From Balanoglossus misakiensis (lineage: Eukaryota > Hemichordata), in NCBI GenBank assembly GCA_040954595.2, contig CM082583.2, positions 620,001 to 684,000 of the forward strand: DNA of 64,000 nucleotides, written 5' to 3'. A program made the translations under genes and the position numbers. This document shows, piece by piece, positions 1 through 12,804 of this stretch. A model generated the notes under the pieces. It made no database searches. It saw only the letters and a list, made by a program, of their open reading frames with translations, and was not told the origin of the DNA. Numbering within the stretch: the first letter of the stretch is position 1; each line of letters begins with the position of its first letter.

Positions 1-382
1 TCTAGAGTGCCAGGGCTTTAGCTAAGCCATGCCGTAGGAAATCTGACTTGATCAAAGTTGCTAACGAACGCTAGTGTCTGTCATAGTGTGCCGGGGTTTT
101 AGTCGAGCCAAGCCGTAGGAGATCAGACTTGATCAACGTGGTCTCTGTACGCGTGTTAGTGCTCTAGAGTGCCGGGGCTTTATCCAAGCCATGCCGTAGA
201 AAATCTGACTTGATCACCGTTGCTAACGTACGCTAGTGTCTGTCATATTGTGACGGAGATTTAGCCGAGCCAGGTCGTAGAAAAATCGACTTGTTCAACG
301 TTACCAGTGTGCAACTGTTTCTGCTCTAGAGTGTCAGGGTTTTAGCCGACTTATGCTGTAGGAAATCTGAGTTGATGAACGG
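1..382 (+). repeat. U0, partial unit: monomers M7-M11
   Basis: This is the right-hand end of a unit cut by the window edge. M7 starts at 7, M8 at 85, M9 at 169, M10 at 247 and half monomer M11 at 331. M8 ends in the variant GTGTTAGTGCTCTAGAG instead of the usual GTGTTTCTGCTCTAGAG. M7 (GATCAAAGTTGC) and M10 (CCAGGTCGTAG) share private variants with the end of U11, about 23.4 kb downstream. Confidence 0.93.
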
Positions 383-2763
383 GAATTCAATGTTAGAAAA
401 CCCGTGTGGAAAGTATCTCTACCCGTTTGAAACTATGAAAAGAATTTATTCTTATTTATTTTGTAAAAAAAGACAATTTTTCGAAAAAAAGTTGAAAATG
501 GTAATTTTGTCTTGGGTGATTCAAATTATACCGCCTTTTCTGCAATTTGCAGCACTTTTTGCAAGAGAACGACACTTCATGCTCCATAATATTTCCGAAA
601 ATGAAGAAAAGAGTTAATTTTTTATGATTTTTCAAATATTTACCATTTTTGTCAAAATATGGCCAAAATGGCTATTTTTCTTGAATTCCGTCAATATCTC
701 TGCATTTTTGGAGTGGTCGAGAGTTTTAACATACAATCAACATGTCATATATGATCAGGGCACCAAATTCGAAGAACAAAGGTTTTTTTTATTTTTTTTT
801 CTAAAAATGACATTTTCAAGGAAAATTTGGTAAAACGCAATTTTGTCTGCAGTGAGCCAAATTAGACGGTCTTTTGTGGAATTTGTATCGATATATACAT
901 ACGAAGAGCATTCTATACTCCATCAGATTTCCGAAAATGTAGAAAACAGGTATTTTTTGTAATTTTCAAAAATTTACCATTTTGACCAAATTGTGGCTAA
1001 AATTGTTATTTTCGTGTTGAATGCCGCCAGTGTCACTGCTTTTAAAAGTCATAAAAACTTTTAACATACAAGCAATTGTTTATATATGATCAGGTCACCG
1101 AATTAAAAAAATAAAGAATGTTTTGCCTAAAAATGACCTTTTTGGTGCAAAAACGAATAAAACGCAATTTTGTATTAAATCAGCTCATTCAGAGTGCATT
1201 TTTATAATCAGCACCATTTTTACATATAATGGAAATTTCATACATCATCAGATATCCAAATATGAAAAAATGATTTAGATTTTAGATGATTGTCCAAAAT
1301 TAGCTGATATCTGATAAATGTAGTATTGAACCGTTCTGTTTCTCCCCCCCCCCCTACATTATATGCGGTACGCCGATGTCACCTTACCCGGCAGTACTGC
1401 AGGCCGTGCCCCCAACTAACGTCGGTGTTTGAAGCGCCCTGGTTAAATTCGGGCTTTGTCTATAAATTAACAGGCAATAATGCAGTCCTACCCGAACAAA
1501 TGTCGAGTGTTGACCCGCTGTGACTTTCCCTCTTCGGTTTGCCCGACTTAGCCAACGTCTTTGTACTAGAGGGTCGGGTCTTTTGCCGAGCCAGGCCGAA
1601 GGAAATCAGACTTGATCACCGTTGCTAACGAACGCTAGTGTCTGTCATGGTGTGCCGGGGTTTTAGTCGAACCAGGCCGTAGGAAATCTGACTTGATCAA
1701 CGTGGTCAATGTACGCCTGTTTCTGCTCTAGAGTGCAGGGGCTTCAGCTGATCCAGGCCGTAGGAAACCCGACGTGATTACCGTTGTTAACTTACGCCAG
1801 TCTGTGTCCTATATATAGTGCGGGGCATCAGCCGTGCCAGGCCTAAGGAAATGTGAGTAGATCAATGTGGTCTCTGTACGCGTGTTTCTGCTCTAGAATG
1901 CCAGGGCTTTAGCCAAGCCATGCCGTAGGAAATCTGACTTGATCAACGTTGCTAACGAACGCTAGTGTCTGTCATAGTGTGCCGGGGTTTTAGTCGAGCC
2001 AAGCCGTAGGAGATCTGACTTGATCATCGTGGTCAATGTACGCGTGTTTCCGCTCTAAAGTGCCGGGGCTTGAGCTAAACCAGGCCGTAGGAAATCCGAC
2101 GTAATCACCGTTGATAACTTATGCCAGTCTGTGTCATATAGAGCCGGTGCACCAGCGGAGTCACGCCGTAGGACATCTGACTTGATCAACGTGGTCAATG
2201 TACGCCTGTTTCTGCTCTAGAGTGCCGGGGCTTCAGCTGAGCCAGGCCGTAGGAAACCCGACGTGATTACCGTTGTTAACTTACGCCAGTCTGTGTCCTA
2301 TATATAGTGCCGGGGCATCAGCTGTGCCAGGCCGAAGGAAATGGGAGTAGATCAACGTGGTCTCTGTACGCGTGTTTCTGCTCTAGAGTGCCAGGGCTTT
2401 AGCCAAGCCATGCCGTAGGAAATCTGACTTGATCAACGTTGCTAACGAACGCTAGTGTCTGTCATAGTGTGCCGGGGTTTTAGTCGAGCCAAGCCGTAGG
2501 AGATCAGACTTGATCAACGTGGTCTCTGTACGCGTGTTTCTGCTCTAGAGTGCCGGGGCTTTATCCCAGCCATGCCGTAGAAAATCTGACTTGATCACCG
2601 TTGCTAACGTGCGCTAGTGTCTGTCATATTGTGACGGAGATTTAGCCGAGCCAGGCCGTAGAAAAATCGACTTGTTCAACGTTACCAGTGTGCAACTGTT
2701 TCTGCTCTAGAGTGTCAGGGTTTTAGCCGACTTATGCTGTAGGAAATCTGAGTTGATGAATGG
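383..2763 (+). repeat. U1, long unit with 14 monomers
   Basis: Length is 2,381 bp, two dimers more than usual. S1 is 383-682, S2 683-1018, S3 1019-1343, the C tract 1344-1354 (11 C, preceded by TTTCT), and M1 starts at 1571. The monomer order is M1, an M2/M4 hybrid, M5, M6, M7, an M8/M2 hybrid, M3, M4, then M5-M11. The extra material is a 489-bp six-monomer block (1733-2221). The left AT part resembles U12, while the S3, cap and GC parts resemble U6. Confidence 0.92.
1733..2221 (+). repeat. 489-bp six-monomer block in U1
   Basis: This block runs M5, M6, M7, M8/M2 hybrid, M3, M4 and is followed at 2222 by the ordinary M5. Diagnostic variants are GTGCGGGGCATC and GGCCTAAGG in M6, GATCAATGTGG, GGCTTGAGCTAAACC in M3 and GTAGGACATCTG in M4. 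The same block is found twice in U6. Confidence 0.9.
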
Positions 2764-4811
2764 GAATTCAATGTTAAAAAACCTGTGTGGAAAGTGTCTC
2801 TACCCTTTTGAAACTAAGAAAATAATTTATTCTTATTTATTTCGTAAAAATCACAATTTTTCGAAAAAAAGTCGAAAATGGTAATTTTGTCATGGGTGAT
2901 TCAAATTATACCGCCTTTTCTGGAATTTGCAGCACTTTTTACAAGAGAACGACACTTCATGCTCCATAATATTTCCGAAAATGAAGAAAAGAGTTAATTT
3001 TTTATGATTGTTTAAAAATTTACCATTTTTGTCAAAATATGGCCAAAATGGCTATTTTTCTTGAATTCCGTCAATATCTCTGCATTTTTGGAGTGGTCGA
3101 GAGTTTTAACATACAATCAACATGTCATATATGATCAGGGCACCAAATTCGAAGAACAAAGGTTTTTTTATTTTTTTTTCTAAAAATGACATTTTCAAGG
3201 AAAATTTGGTAAAACGCAATTTTGTCTGCAGTGAGCCAAATTAGACGGTCTTTTGTGGAATTTGTACCGATATATACATACGAAGAGCATTCTATACTCC
3301 ATCAGATTTCCGAAAATGTAGAAAACAGGTATTTTTTGTAATTTTCAAAAATTTACCATTTTGACCAAATTGTGGCTAAAATTGTTATTTTCGTGATGAA
3401 TGCCGCCAGTGTCACTGCTTTTAAAAGTCATAAAAACTTTTAACATACAAGCAATTGTTTATATATGATCAGGTCACCGAATTAAAAATATAAAGAATGT
3501 TTTGCCTAAAAATGACCTTTTTGGTGCAAAAACGAATAAAACGCAATCTTGTATTAAATCAGTTCATTCAGAGTGCATGTTTTATAATAAGCACCATTTT
3601 TACATATAATGGAAATTTCATATATCATCAGATATCCAAATATGAAAAAATGATTTAGATTTTAGATGATTGTCCAAAATTAGCTGATATCTAATAAATG
3701 TAGTATTGAACCGTTCTGTCCCCCCCCCCTTACATTATATGCGGTACGCCGATGTCAGCTTACCCGGCAGTACTGCAGGCCGTGCCCCCAACTAACGTCG
3801 GTGTTTGGAACGCCCTGGTTAAATTCGGGCTTTCTCTATAAATTGACAAGCAATAATGCAGTCCTACCCGAACAAATGTCGAGTGTTGACCCGCTGTGAC
3901 TTTCCCTCTTCGGTTTGCCCGACTTAGCCAACGTCTTTGTACTAGAGTGTCGGGTCTTTTGCAGAGCCAGGCCGAAGGAAATCCGACTTGATCACCGTTG
4001 CTAACGAACGCTAGTGTCTGTCATGGTGTGCCGGGGTTTTAGTCGAGCCAGGCCGTAGGAGATCTGACTTGATCATCGTGGTCAATGTACGCGTGTTTCC
4101 GCTCTAAAGTGCCGGGGCTTTAGCTAAACCAGGCCGTAGGAAATCCGACGTAATCACCGTTGATAACTTACGCCAGTCTGTGTCATATAGAGCCGGGGCA
4201 CCAGCCGAGTCACGCCGTAGGAAATCTGACTTGATCAACGTGGTCAATGTACGCCTGTTTCTGCTCTAGAGTGCCGGGGCTTCAGCTGAGCCAGGCCGTA
4301 GGAAACCCGACGTGATTACCGTTGTAAACTTACGCCAGTCTGTGTCCTATATATAGTGCCGGGGCATCAGCCGTGCCAGGCCGAAGGAAATGTGAGTAGA
4401 TCAACGTGGTCTCTGTACGCGTGTTTCTGCTCTAGAGTGTCAGGGCTTTAGCAAAGCCATGCCGTAGGAAATCTGACTTGATCAACGTTGTTAACGAACG
4501 CTAGTGTCTGTCATAGTGTGCCGGGGTTTTAGTCGAGCCAAGCCGTAGGAGATCAGACTTGATCAACGTGGTCTCTGTACGCGTGTTTCTGCTCTAGAGT
4601 GCCGGGGCTTTATCCAACCTATGCCGTTGAAAATCTGACTTGATCACCGTTGCTAACGTACGCTAGTGTCTGTCATATTGTGACGAGATTTAGCCGAGCC
4701 AGGCCGTAGAAAAATCAACTTGTTCAACGTTATCAGTGTGCAACTGTTTCTGCTCTAGAGTGTCAGGGTTTTAGCCGACTTATGCTGTAGGAAATCTGAG
4801 TTGATGAACGG
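2764..4811 (+). repeat. U2, standard unit
   Basis: Length is 2,048 bp with ten monomers plus M11 and a C tract at 3720-3729 (10 C). S1 carries the variants AATGTTAAAAAACC and AAAATCACAATTTTTCG, shared with U9 and U10. S3 carries CAATCTTGT and GCATGTTTTATAATAAGC, shared with U12, U13 and U20-U22. M7 is the GTGTCAGGGCTTTAGCAAAG type and M9 the CCGTTGAAAATC type. Confidence 0.92.
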
Positions 4812-6863
4812 GAATTCAATGTTAGAAAACCCGTGTGGAAAGTATCTCTACCCGTTTGAAACTAAGAAAAGAATTTATTCTTGTTTATTTTTTAAAAAAG
4901 ACAATTTTTCGAAAACAAGTCGAAAATGGTAATTTTGTCTTGGGTGATTCAATTTATACCACATTTTCTGGAATTTGCAGCACTTTTTACAAGAGAACGA
5001 CACTTCATGCTCCATAATATTTCCGAAAATGAAGAAAAGAGTTTATTTTTTATGATTTTTTAAAAATGTACCATTTTGTCAAAATATGGCCAAAATGGCT
5101 ATTTTTTCTTGAATTCCGTCAATATCTCTGCATTTTTGGAGTGGTCGAAAATTTTAACATACAATCAACATGTCATATATGATCAGGGCACCAAATTCGA
5201 AGAACGAAGGTTTTTTTATTTTATTTTTCTAAAAATGACATTTTCAAGAAAAATTTGGTAAAACGCAATTTTGTCTGCAGTGAGCCAAATTAGACGGTCT
5301 TTTGTGGAATTTGTATCGATATATATATACGAAGAGCATTCTATACTCCATCAGATTTCCGAAAATGTAGAAAACAGGTATTTTTTGTAATTTTCAAAAA
5401 TTTACCATTTTGACCAAATTGTGGTTAAAATTGTTATTTTCGTGTTGAATGCCGCCAGTGTCACTGCTTTTAAAAGTCATAAAAACTTTTAACATGAAAG
5501 CAATTGCTTATATATGATCAGGCCACCGAATTAAAAAAATAAAGAATGTTTTGCCTAAAAATGACCTTTTTGGTGCAAAAACGAATAAAACGCAATTTTG
5601 TATTAAATCAGCTCATTCAGAGTGCATTTTTTATAATCAGCACCATTTTTACATATATTGGAAATTTCATACATCATCAGATATCCAAATATGAAAAAAT
5701 GATTTAGATTTTAGATGATTGTCCAAAATTAGCTGATATCTAATAAATGTAGTATTGAACCATTCTGTCCCCCCCCCCCCCTACATTATATGCGGTACGC
5801 CGATGTCAGCTTACCCGGCAGTACTGCAGGCCGTGCCCCCAAATAACGTCGGTGTTTGAAACGCCCTGGTTAAATTCGGGCTTTCTCTATAAATTGACAG
5901 GCAATAATGCAGTCCTACCCGAACAAATGTCGAGTGTTGACCCGCTGTGACTTTCCCTCTTCGGTTTGCCCGACTTAGCCAGCGTCTTTGTACTAATGTG
6001 TCGGGTCTTTTGCAGAGCCAGGCCGAAGGAAATCCGACTTGATCACCGTTGCTAACGAACGCTAGTGTCTGTCATGGTGTGCCGGGGTTTTAGAAGAGCC
6101 AGGCCGTAGGAGATCTGACTTGATCATCGTGGTCAATGTACGCGTGTTTCCGCTCTAAAGTGCCGGGGCTTCAGCTAAACCATGCCGTAGGAAATCCGAC
6201 GTAATCACCGTTGATAACTTACGCCAGTCTGTGTCATATAGAGCCGGTGCACCAGCCGAATCACGCCGTAGGAAATCTGACTTGATCAACGTGGTCAATG
6301 TACGCCTGTTTCTGCTCTAGAGTGCCGGGGCTTCAGCTGAGCCGGGCCGTAGGAAACCCGACGTGATTACCGTTGTTAACTTACGCCAGTCTGTGTCCTA
6401 TATATAGTGCCGGGGCATCAGCCGTGCCAGGCCGAAGGAAATGTGAGTAGATCAACGTGGTCTCTGTACGCGTGTTTCTGCTCTAGAGTGCCGGGGCTTT
6501 ATCCAAGCCATGCCGTAGAAAATCTGACTTGATCACCGTTGCTAACGTACGATAGTGTCTGTCATAGTGTGCCGGGGTTTTAGTCGAGCCAAGCCGTAGG
6601 AGATCAGACTTGATCAACGTGGTCTCTGTACGCGTGTTTCTGCTCTAGAGTGCCGGGGCTTTATCCGAGCTATGCCGTAGAAAATCTGACTTGATCACCG
6701 TTGCTAACTTACGCTAGTGTCTGTCATATTGTGACGGAGATTTAGCCGAGCCAGGCCGTAGAAAAATCGACTTGTTCAACGTTACCAGTGTGCAACTGTT
6801 TCTGCTCTAGAGTGTCAGGGTTTTAGCCGACTTGTGCTGTAGGAAATCTGAGTTGATGAACGG
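4812..6863 (+). repeat. U3, standard unit with M9-like M7 slot
   Basis: Length is 2,052 bp with a C tract at 5769-5781 (13 C). S1 has AAAACAAGTCG and CCACATTTTCTGG, a class shared with U7, U13 and U23. In the GC block the M7 position (from about 6488) holds an M9-type sequence (GGGGCTTTATCCAAGCC) with the private variant GTACGATAGTG. It is followed by ordinary M8, a true M9 (TTATCCGAGCTATGCC) and M10. Confidence 0.91.
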
Positions 6864-8915
6864 GAATTCAATGTTAGAAAACCCGTGTGTAAAGTATCTC
6901 TACCCGTTTGAAACTAAGAAAAGAATTTATTCTTATTTATTTTGTAAAACAAGACAATTTTTCGAAAAAAAGTCGAAAATGGTAATTTTGTCTTGGGTGA
7001 TTCAAATTATACCACATTTTCTGGAATTTGCAGCACTTTTTACAAGAGAACGACACTTCATGCTCCATAATATTTCCGAAAATGAAGAAAAGAGTTTATT
7101 TTTTATGATTTTTTAAAAATGTACCATTTTGTCAAAATATGGCCAAAATGGCTATTTTTTCTTGAATTCCGTCAATATCTCTGCATTTTTGGAGTGGTCG
7201 AAAGTTTTAACATACAATCAACATGTCATATATGATCAGGGCACCAAATTCGAAGAACGAAGGTTTTTTTATTTTATTTTTCTAAAAATGACATTTTCAA
7301 GGAAAATTTGGTAAAACGCAATTTTGTCTGCAGTGAGCCAAATTAGACGGTCTTTTGTGGAATTTGTATCGATATATATATACGAAGAGCATTCTATACT
7401 CCATCAGATTTCCGAAAATGTAGAAAACAGGTATTTTTTGTAATTTTCAAAAATTTACCATTTTGACCAAATTGTGGTTAAAATTGTTATTTTCGTGTTG
7501 AATGCCGCCAGTGTCACTGCTTTTAAAAGTCATAAAAACTTTTAACATGCAAGCAATTGCTTATATATGATCAGGCCACCGAATTAAAAAAATAAAGAAT
7601 GTTTTGCCTAAAAATGACCTTTTTGGTGCAAAAACGAATAAAACGCAATTTTGTATTAAATCAGCTCATTCAGAGTGCATTTTTTATAATCAGCACCATT
7701 TTTACATATATTGAAAATTTCATACATCATCAGATATCCAAATATGAAAAAATGATTTAGATTTTAGATGATTGTCCAAAATTAGCTGATATCTAATAAA
7801 TGTAGTATTGAACCGTTCTGTCCCCCCCCCCCCTACATTATATGCGGTACGCCGATGTCAGCTTACCCGGCAGTACTGCAGGCCGTGCCCCCAAATAACG
7901 TCGGTGTTTGAAACGCCCTGGTTAAATTGGGGCTTTCTCTATAAATTGACAGGCAATAATGCAGTCCTACCCGAACAAATGTCGAGTGTTGACCCGCTGT
8001 GACTTTCCCTCTTCGGTTTGCCCGACTTAGCCAGCGTCTTTGTACTAATGTGTCGGGTCTTTTGCAGAGCCAGGCCGAAGGAAATCCGACTTGATCACCG
8101 TTGCTAACGAACGCTAGTGTCTGTCATGGTGTGCCGGGGTTTTAGAAGAGCCAGGCCGTAGGAGATCTGACTTGATCATCGTGGTCAATGTACGCGTGTT
8201 TCCGCTCTAAAGTGCCGGGGCTTCAGCTAAACCATGCCGTAGGAAATCCGACGTAATCACCGTTGATAACTTACGCCAGTCTGTGTCATATAGAGCCGGT
8301 GCACCAGCCGAATCACGCCGTAGGAAATCTGACTTGATCAACGTGGTCAATGTACGCCTGTTTCTGCTCTAGAGTGCCGGGGCTTCAGCTGAGCCGGGCC
8401 GTAGGAAACCCGACGTGATTACCGTTGTTAACTTACGCCAGTCTGTGTCCTATATATAGTGCCGGGGCATCAGCCGTGCCAGGCCGAAGGAAATGTGAGT
8501 AGATCAACGTGGTCTCTGTACGCGTGTTTCTGCTCTAGAGTGCCGGGGCTTTATCCAAGCCATGCCGTAGAAAATCTGACTTGATCACCGTTGCTAACGT
8601 ACGATAGTGTCTGTCATAGTGTGCCGGGGTTTTAGTCGAGCCAAGCCGTAGGAGATCAGACTTGATCAACGTGGTCTCTGTACGCGTGTTTCTGCTCTAG
8701 AGTGCCGGGGCTTTATCCGAGCTATGCCGTAGAAAATCTGACTTGATCACCGTTGCTAACTTACGCTAGTGTCTGTCATATTGTGACGGAGATTTAGCCG
8801 AGCCAGGCCGTAGAAAAATCGACTTGTTCAACGTTACCAGTGTGCAACTGTTTCTGCTCTAGAGTGTCAGGGTTTTAGCCGACTTGTGCTGTAGGAAATC
8901 TGAGTTGATGAACGG
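6864..8915 (+). repeat. U4, standard unit, near twin of U5
   Basis: Length is 2,052 bp with a C tract at 7822-7833 (12 C). By reading the two side by side, U4 and U5 agree almost base for base: same AAAACAAGACAATTT in S1, TATTGAAAATTTC in S3, GGTTAAATTGGGGC in the cap and M9-like M7 slot. M2 has the variant TTTTAGAAGAGCC, also seen in U3 and U8. Confidence 0.93.
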
Positions 8916-10966
8916 GAATTCAATGTTAGAAAACCCGTGTGTAAAGTATCTCTACCCGTTTGAAACTAAGAAAAGAATTTATTCTTATTTATTTTGTAAA
9001 ACAAGACAATTTTTCGAAAAAAAGTCGAAAATGGTAATTTTGTCTTGGGTGATTCAAATTATACCACATTTTCTGGAATTTGCAGCACTTTTTACAAGAG
9101 AACGACACTTCATGCTCCATAATATTTCCGAAAATGAAGAAAAGAGTTTATTTTTTATGATTTTTTAAAAATGTACCATTTTGTCAAAATATGGCCAAAA
9201 TGGCTATTTTTTCTTGAATTCCGTCAATATCTCTGCATTTTTGGAGTGGTCAAAAGTTTTAACATACAATCAACATGTCATATATGATCAGGGCACCAAA
9301 TTCGAAGAACGAAGGTTTTTTTATTTTATTTTTCTAAAAATGACATTTTCAAGGAAAATTTGGTAAAACGCAATTTTGTCTGCAGTGAGCCAAATTAGAC
9401 GGTCTTTTGTGGAATTTGTATCGATATATATATACGAAGAGCATTCTATACTCCATCAGATTTCCGAAAATGTAGAAAACAGGTATTTTTTGTAATTTTC
9501 AAAAATTTACCATTTTGACCAAATTGTGGTTAAAATTGTTATTTTCGTGTTGAATGCCGCCAGTGTCACTGCTTTTAAAAGTCATAAAAACTTTTAACAT
9601 GCAAGCAATTGCTTATATATGATCAGGCCACCGAATTAAAAAAATAAAGAATGTTTTGCCTAAAAATGACCTTTTTGGTGCAAAAACGAATAAAACGCAA
9701 TTTTGTATTAAATCAGCTCATTCAGAGTGCATTTTTTATAATCAGCACCATTTTTACATATATTGAAAATTTCATACATCATCAGATATCCAAATATGAA
9801 AAAATGATTTAGATTTTAGATGATTGTCCAAAATTAGCTGATATCTAATAAATGTAGTATTGAACCGTTCTGTCCCCCCCCCCCTACATTATATGCGGTA
9901 CGCCGATGTCAGCTTACCCGGCAGTACTGCAGGCCGTGCCCCCAAATAACGTCGGTGTTTGAAACGCCCTGGTTAAATTGGGGCTTTCTCTATAAATTGA
10001 CAGGCAATAATGCAGTCCTACCCGAACAAATGTCGAGTGTTGACCCGCTGTGACTTTCCCTCTTCGGTTTGCCCGACTTAGCCAACGTCTTTGTACTAAT
10101 GTGTCGGGTCTTTTGCAGAGCCAGGCCGAAGGAAATCCGACTTGATCACCGTTGCTAACGAACGCTAGTGTCTGTCATGGTGTGCCGGGGTTTTAGTCGA
10201 GCCAGGCCGTAGGAGATCTGACTTGATCATCGTGGTCAATGTACGCGTGTTTCCGCTCTAAAGTGCCGGGGCTTCAGCTAAACCATGCCGTAGGAAATCC
10301 GACGTAATCACCGTTGATAACTTACGCCAGTCTGTGTCATATAGAGCCGGTGCACCAGCCGAATCACGCCGTAGGAAATCTGACTTGATCAACGTGGTCA
10401 ATGTACGCCTGTTTCTGCTCTAGAGTGCCGGGGCTTCAGCTGAGCCAGGCCGTAGGAAACCCGACGTGATTACCGTTGTTAACTTACGCCAGTCTGTGTC
10501 CTATATATAGTGCCGGGGCATCAGCCGTGCCAGGCCGAAGGAAATGGGAGTAGATCAACGTGGTCTCTGTACGCGTGTTTCTGCTCTAGAGTGCCGGGGC
10601 TTTATCCAAGCCATGCCGTAGAAAATCTGACTTGATCACCGTTGCTAACGTACGATAGTGTCTGTCATAGTGTGCCGGGGTTTTAGTCGAGCCAAGCCGT
10701 AGGAGATCAGACTTCATCAACGTGGTCTCTGTACGCGTGTTTCTGCTCTAGAGTGCCGGGGCTTTATCCAAGCCATGCCGTAGAAAATCTGACTTGATCA
10801 CCGTTGCTAACGTACGCTAGTGTCTGTCATATTGTGACGGAGATTTAGCCGAGCCAGGCCGTAGAAAAATCGACTTGTTCAACGTTACCAGTGTGCAACT
10901 GTTTCTGCTCTAGAGTGTCAGGGTTTTAGCCGACTTATGCTGTAGGAAATCTGAGTTGATGAACGG
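8916..10966 (+). repeat. U5, standard unit, near twin of U4
   Basis: Length is 2,051 bp with a C tract at 9874-9884 (11 C). The AT block and cap copy U4 except for GGTCAAAAGT in place of GGTCGAAAGT near 9250 and one fewer C. The twin relation weakens after about 10,085, where the cap reads GCCAACGTC and M2 returns to TTTTAGTCGAGCC. The M7 slot (from about 10590) is again M9-like with GTACGATAGTG. Confidence 0.93.
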
Positions 10967-12315
10967 GAATTCAATGTTAGAAAACCCGTGTGGAAAGTAT
11001 CTCCTCCCGTTTGAAACTAAGAAAAGAATTTATTCTTATTTATTTTGTTAAAAAGACAATTTTTCGAAAAAAAGTCGAAAATGGTAATTTTGTCTTGGGT
11101 GATTCAAATTATACCACCTTTTCTGGAATTTGCAGCACTTTTTACAAGAGAACGACACTTCATGCTCCATAATATTTCCGAAAATGAAGAAAATAGTTAA
11201 TTTTTTATGATTTTTTAAAAATTTACCATTTTTGTCAAAATATGGCCAAAATGGCTATTTTTTCTTGAATTCCGTCAATATCTCTGCATTTTTGGAGTGG
11301 TCGAAAGTTTTAACATACAATCAACATGTCATATATGATCAGGGCACCACATTTGAAGAACAAAGGTTTTTTTATTTTTTTTTCTAAAAATGACATTTTC
11401 AAGGAAAATTTGGTAAAACGCAATTTTGTCTGCAGTGAGCCTAATTAGACGGTCTTTTGTGGAATTTGTATCGATATATACATACGAAGAGCATTCTATA
11501 CTCCATCAGATTTCCAAAAATGTAGAAAACAGGTATTTTTTGTAATTTTCAAAAATTTACCATTTTGACCAAATTGTGGCTAAAATTGTTATTTTCGTGT
11601 TGAATGCCGCCAGTGTCACTGCTTTTAAAAGTCATAAAAACTTTTGACATACAAGCAATTGTTTATATATGATCAGGTCACCGAATTAAAAAAATAAAGA
11701 ATGTTTTGCCTAAAAATGACCTTTTTGGTGCAAAAACGAATAAAACGCAATTTTGTATTAAATCAGCTCATTCAGAGTGCATTTTTATAATCAGCACCAT
11801 TTTTACATATAATGGAAATTTCATACATCATCAGATATCCAAATATGAAAAGATGATTTAGATTTTAGATGATTGTCCAAAATTAGCTGATATCTGATAA
11901 ATGTAGTATTGAACCGTTCTGTTTCTCCCCCCCCCCCTACATTATATGCGGTACGCCGATGTCACCTTACCCGGCAGTACTGCAGGCCGTGCCCCCAACT
12001 AACGTCGGTGTTTGAAGCGCCCTGGTTAAATTCGGGCTTTCTCTATAAATTAACAGGCAATAATGCAGTCCTACCCGAACAAATGTCGAGTGTTGACCCG
12101 CTGTGACTTTCCCTCTTCGGTTTGCCCGACTTAGCCAACGTCTTTGTACTAGAGGGTCGGGTCTTTTGCCGAGCCAGGCCGAAGGAAATCCGACTTGATC
12201 ACCGTTGCTAACGAACGCTAGTGTCTGTCATGGTGTGCCGGGGTTTTAGTCGAACCAGGCCGTAGGAAATCTGACTTGATCAACGTGGTCAATGTACGCC
12301 TGTTTCTGCTCTAGA

Positions 12316-12804
12316 GTGCCGGGGCTTCAGCTGATCCAGGCCGTAGGAAACCCGACGTGATTACCGTTGTTAACTTACGCCAGTCTGTGTCCTATATATA
12401 GTGCGGGGCATCAGCCGTGCCAGGCCTAAGGAAATGTGAGTAGATCAATGTGGTCTCTGTACGCGTGTTTCTGCTCTAGAATGCCAGGGCTTTAGCCAAG
12501 CCATGCCGTAGGAAATCTGACTTGATCAACGTTGCTAACGAACGCTAGTGTCTGTCATAGTGTGCCGGGGTTTTAGTCGAGCCAAGCCGTAGGAGATCTG
12601 ACTTGATCATCGTGGTCAATGTACGCGTGTTTCCGCTCTAAAGTACCGGGGCCTGAGCTAAACCAGGCCGTAGGAAATCCGACGTAATCACCGTTGATAA
12701 CTTACGCCAGTCTGTGTCATATAGAGCCGGTGCACCAGCGGTGTCACGCCGTAGGACATCTGACTTGATCAACGTGGTCAATGTACGCCTGTTTCTGCTC
12801 TAGA
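12316..12804 (+). repeat. 489-bp six-monomer block in U6, copy 1
   Basis: It has the same monomer order and variants as the block at 1733-2221, with GTACCGGGGCCTGAGC in M3 and AGCGGTGTCACG in M4 as private changes. Confidence 0.9.

Noticed and set aside
7808-8002. Recurrent 64-65-codon frame with a proline run across the C tract and cap
   Set aside because: It needs a TTG start, and its frame depends on the C-tract length, which varies from 9 to 18. It is open only where the length happens to fit.
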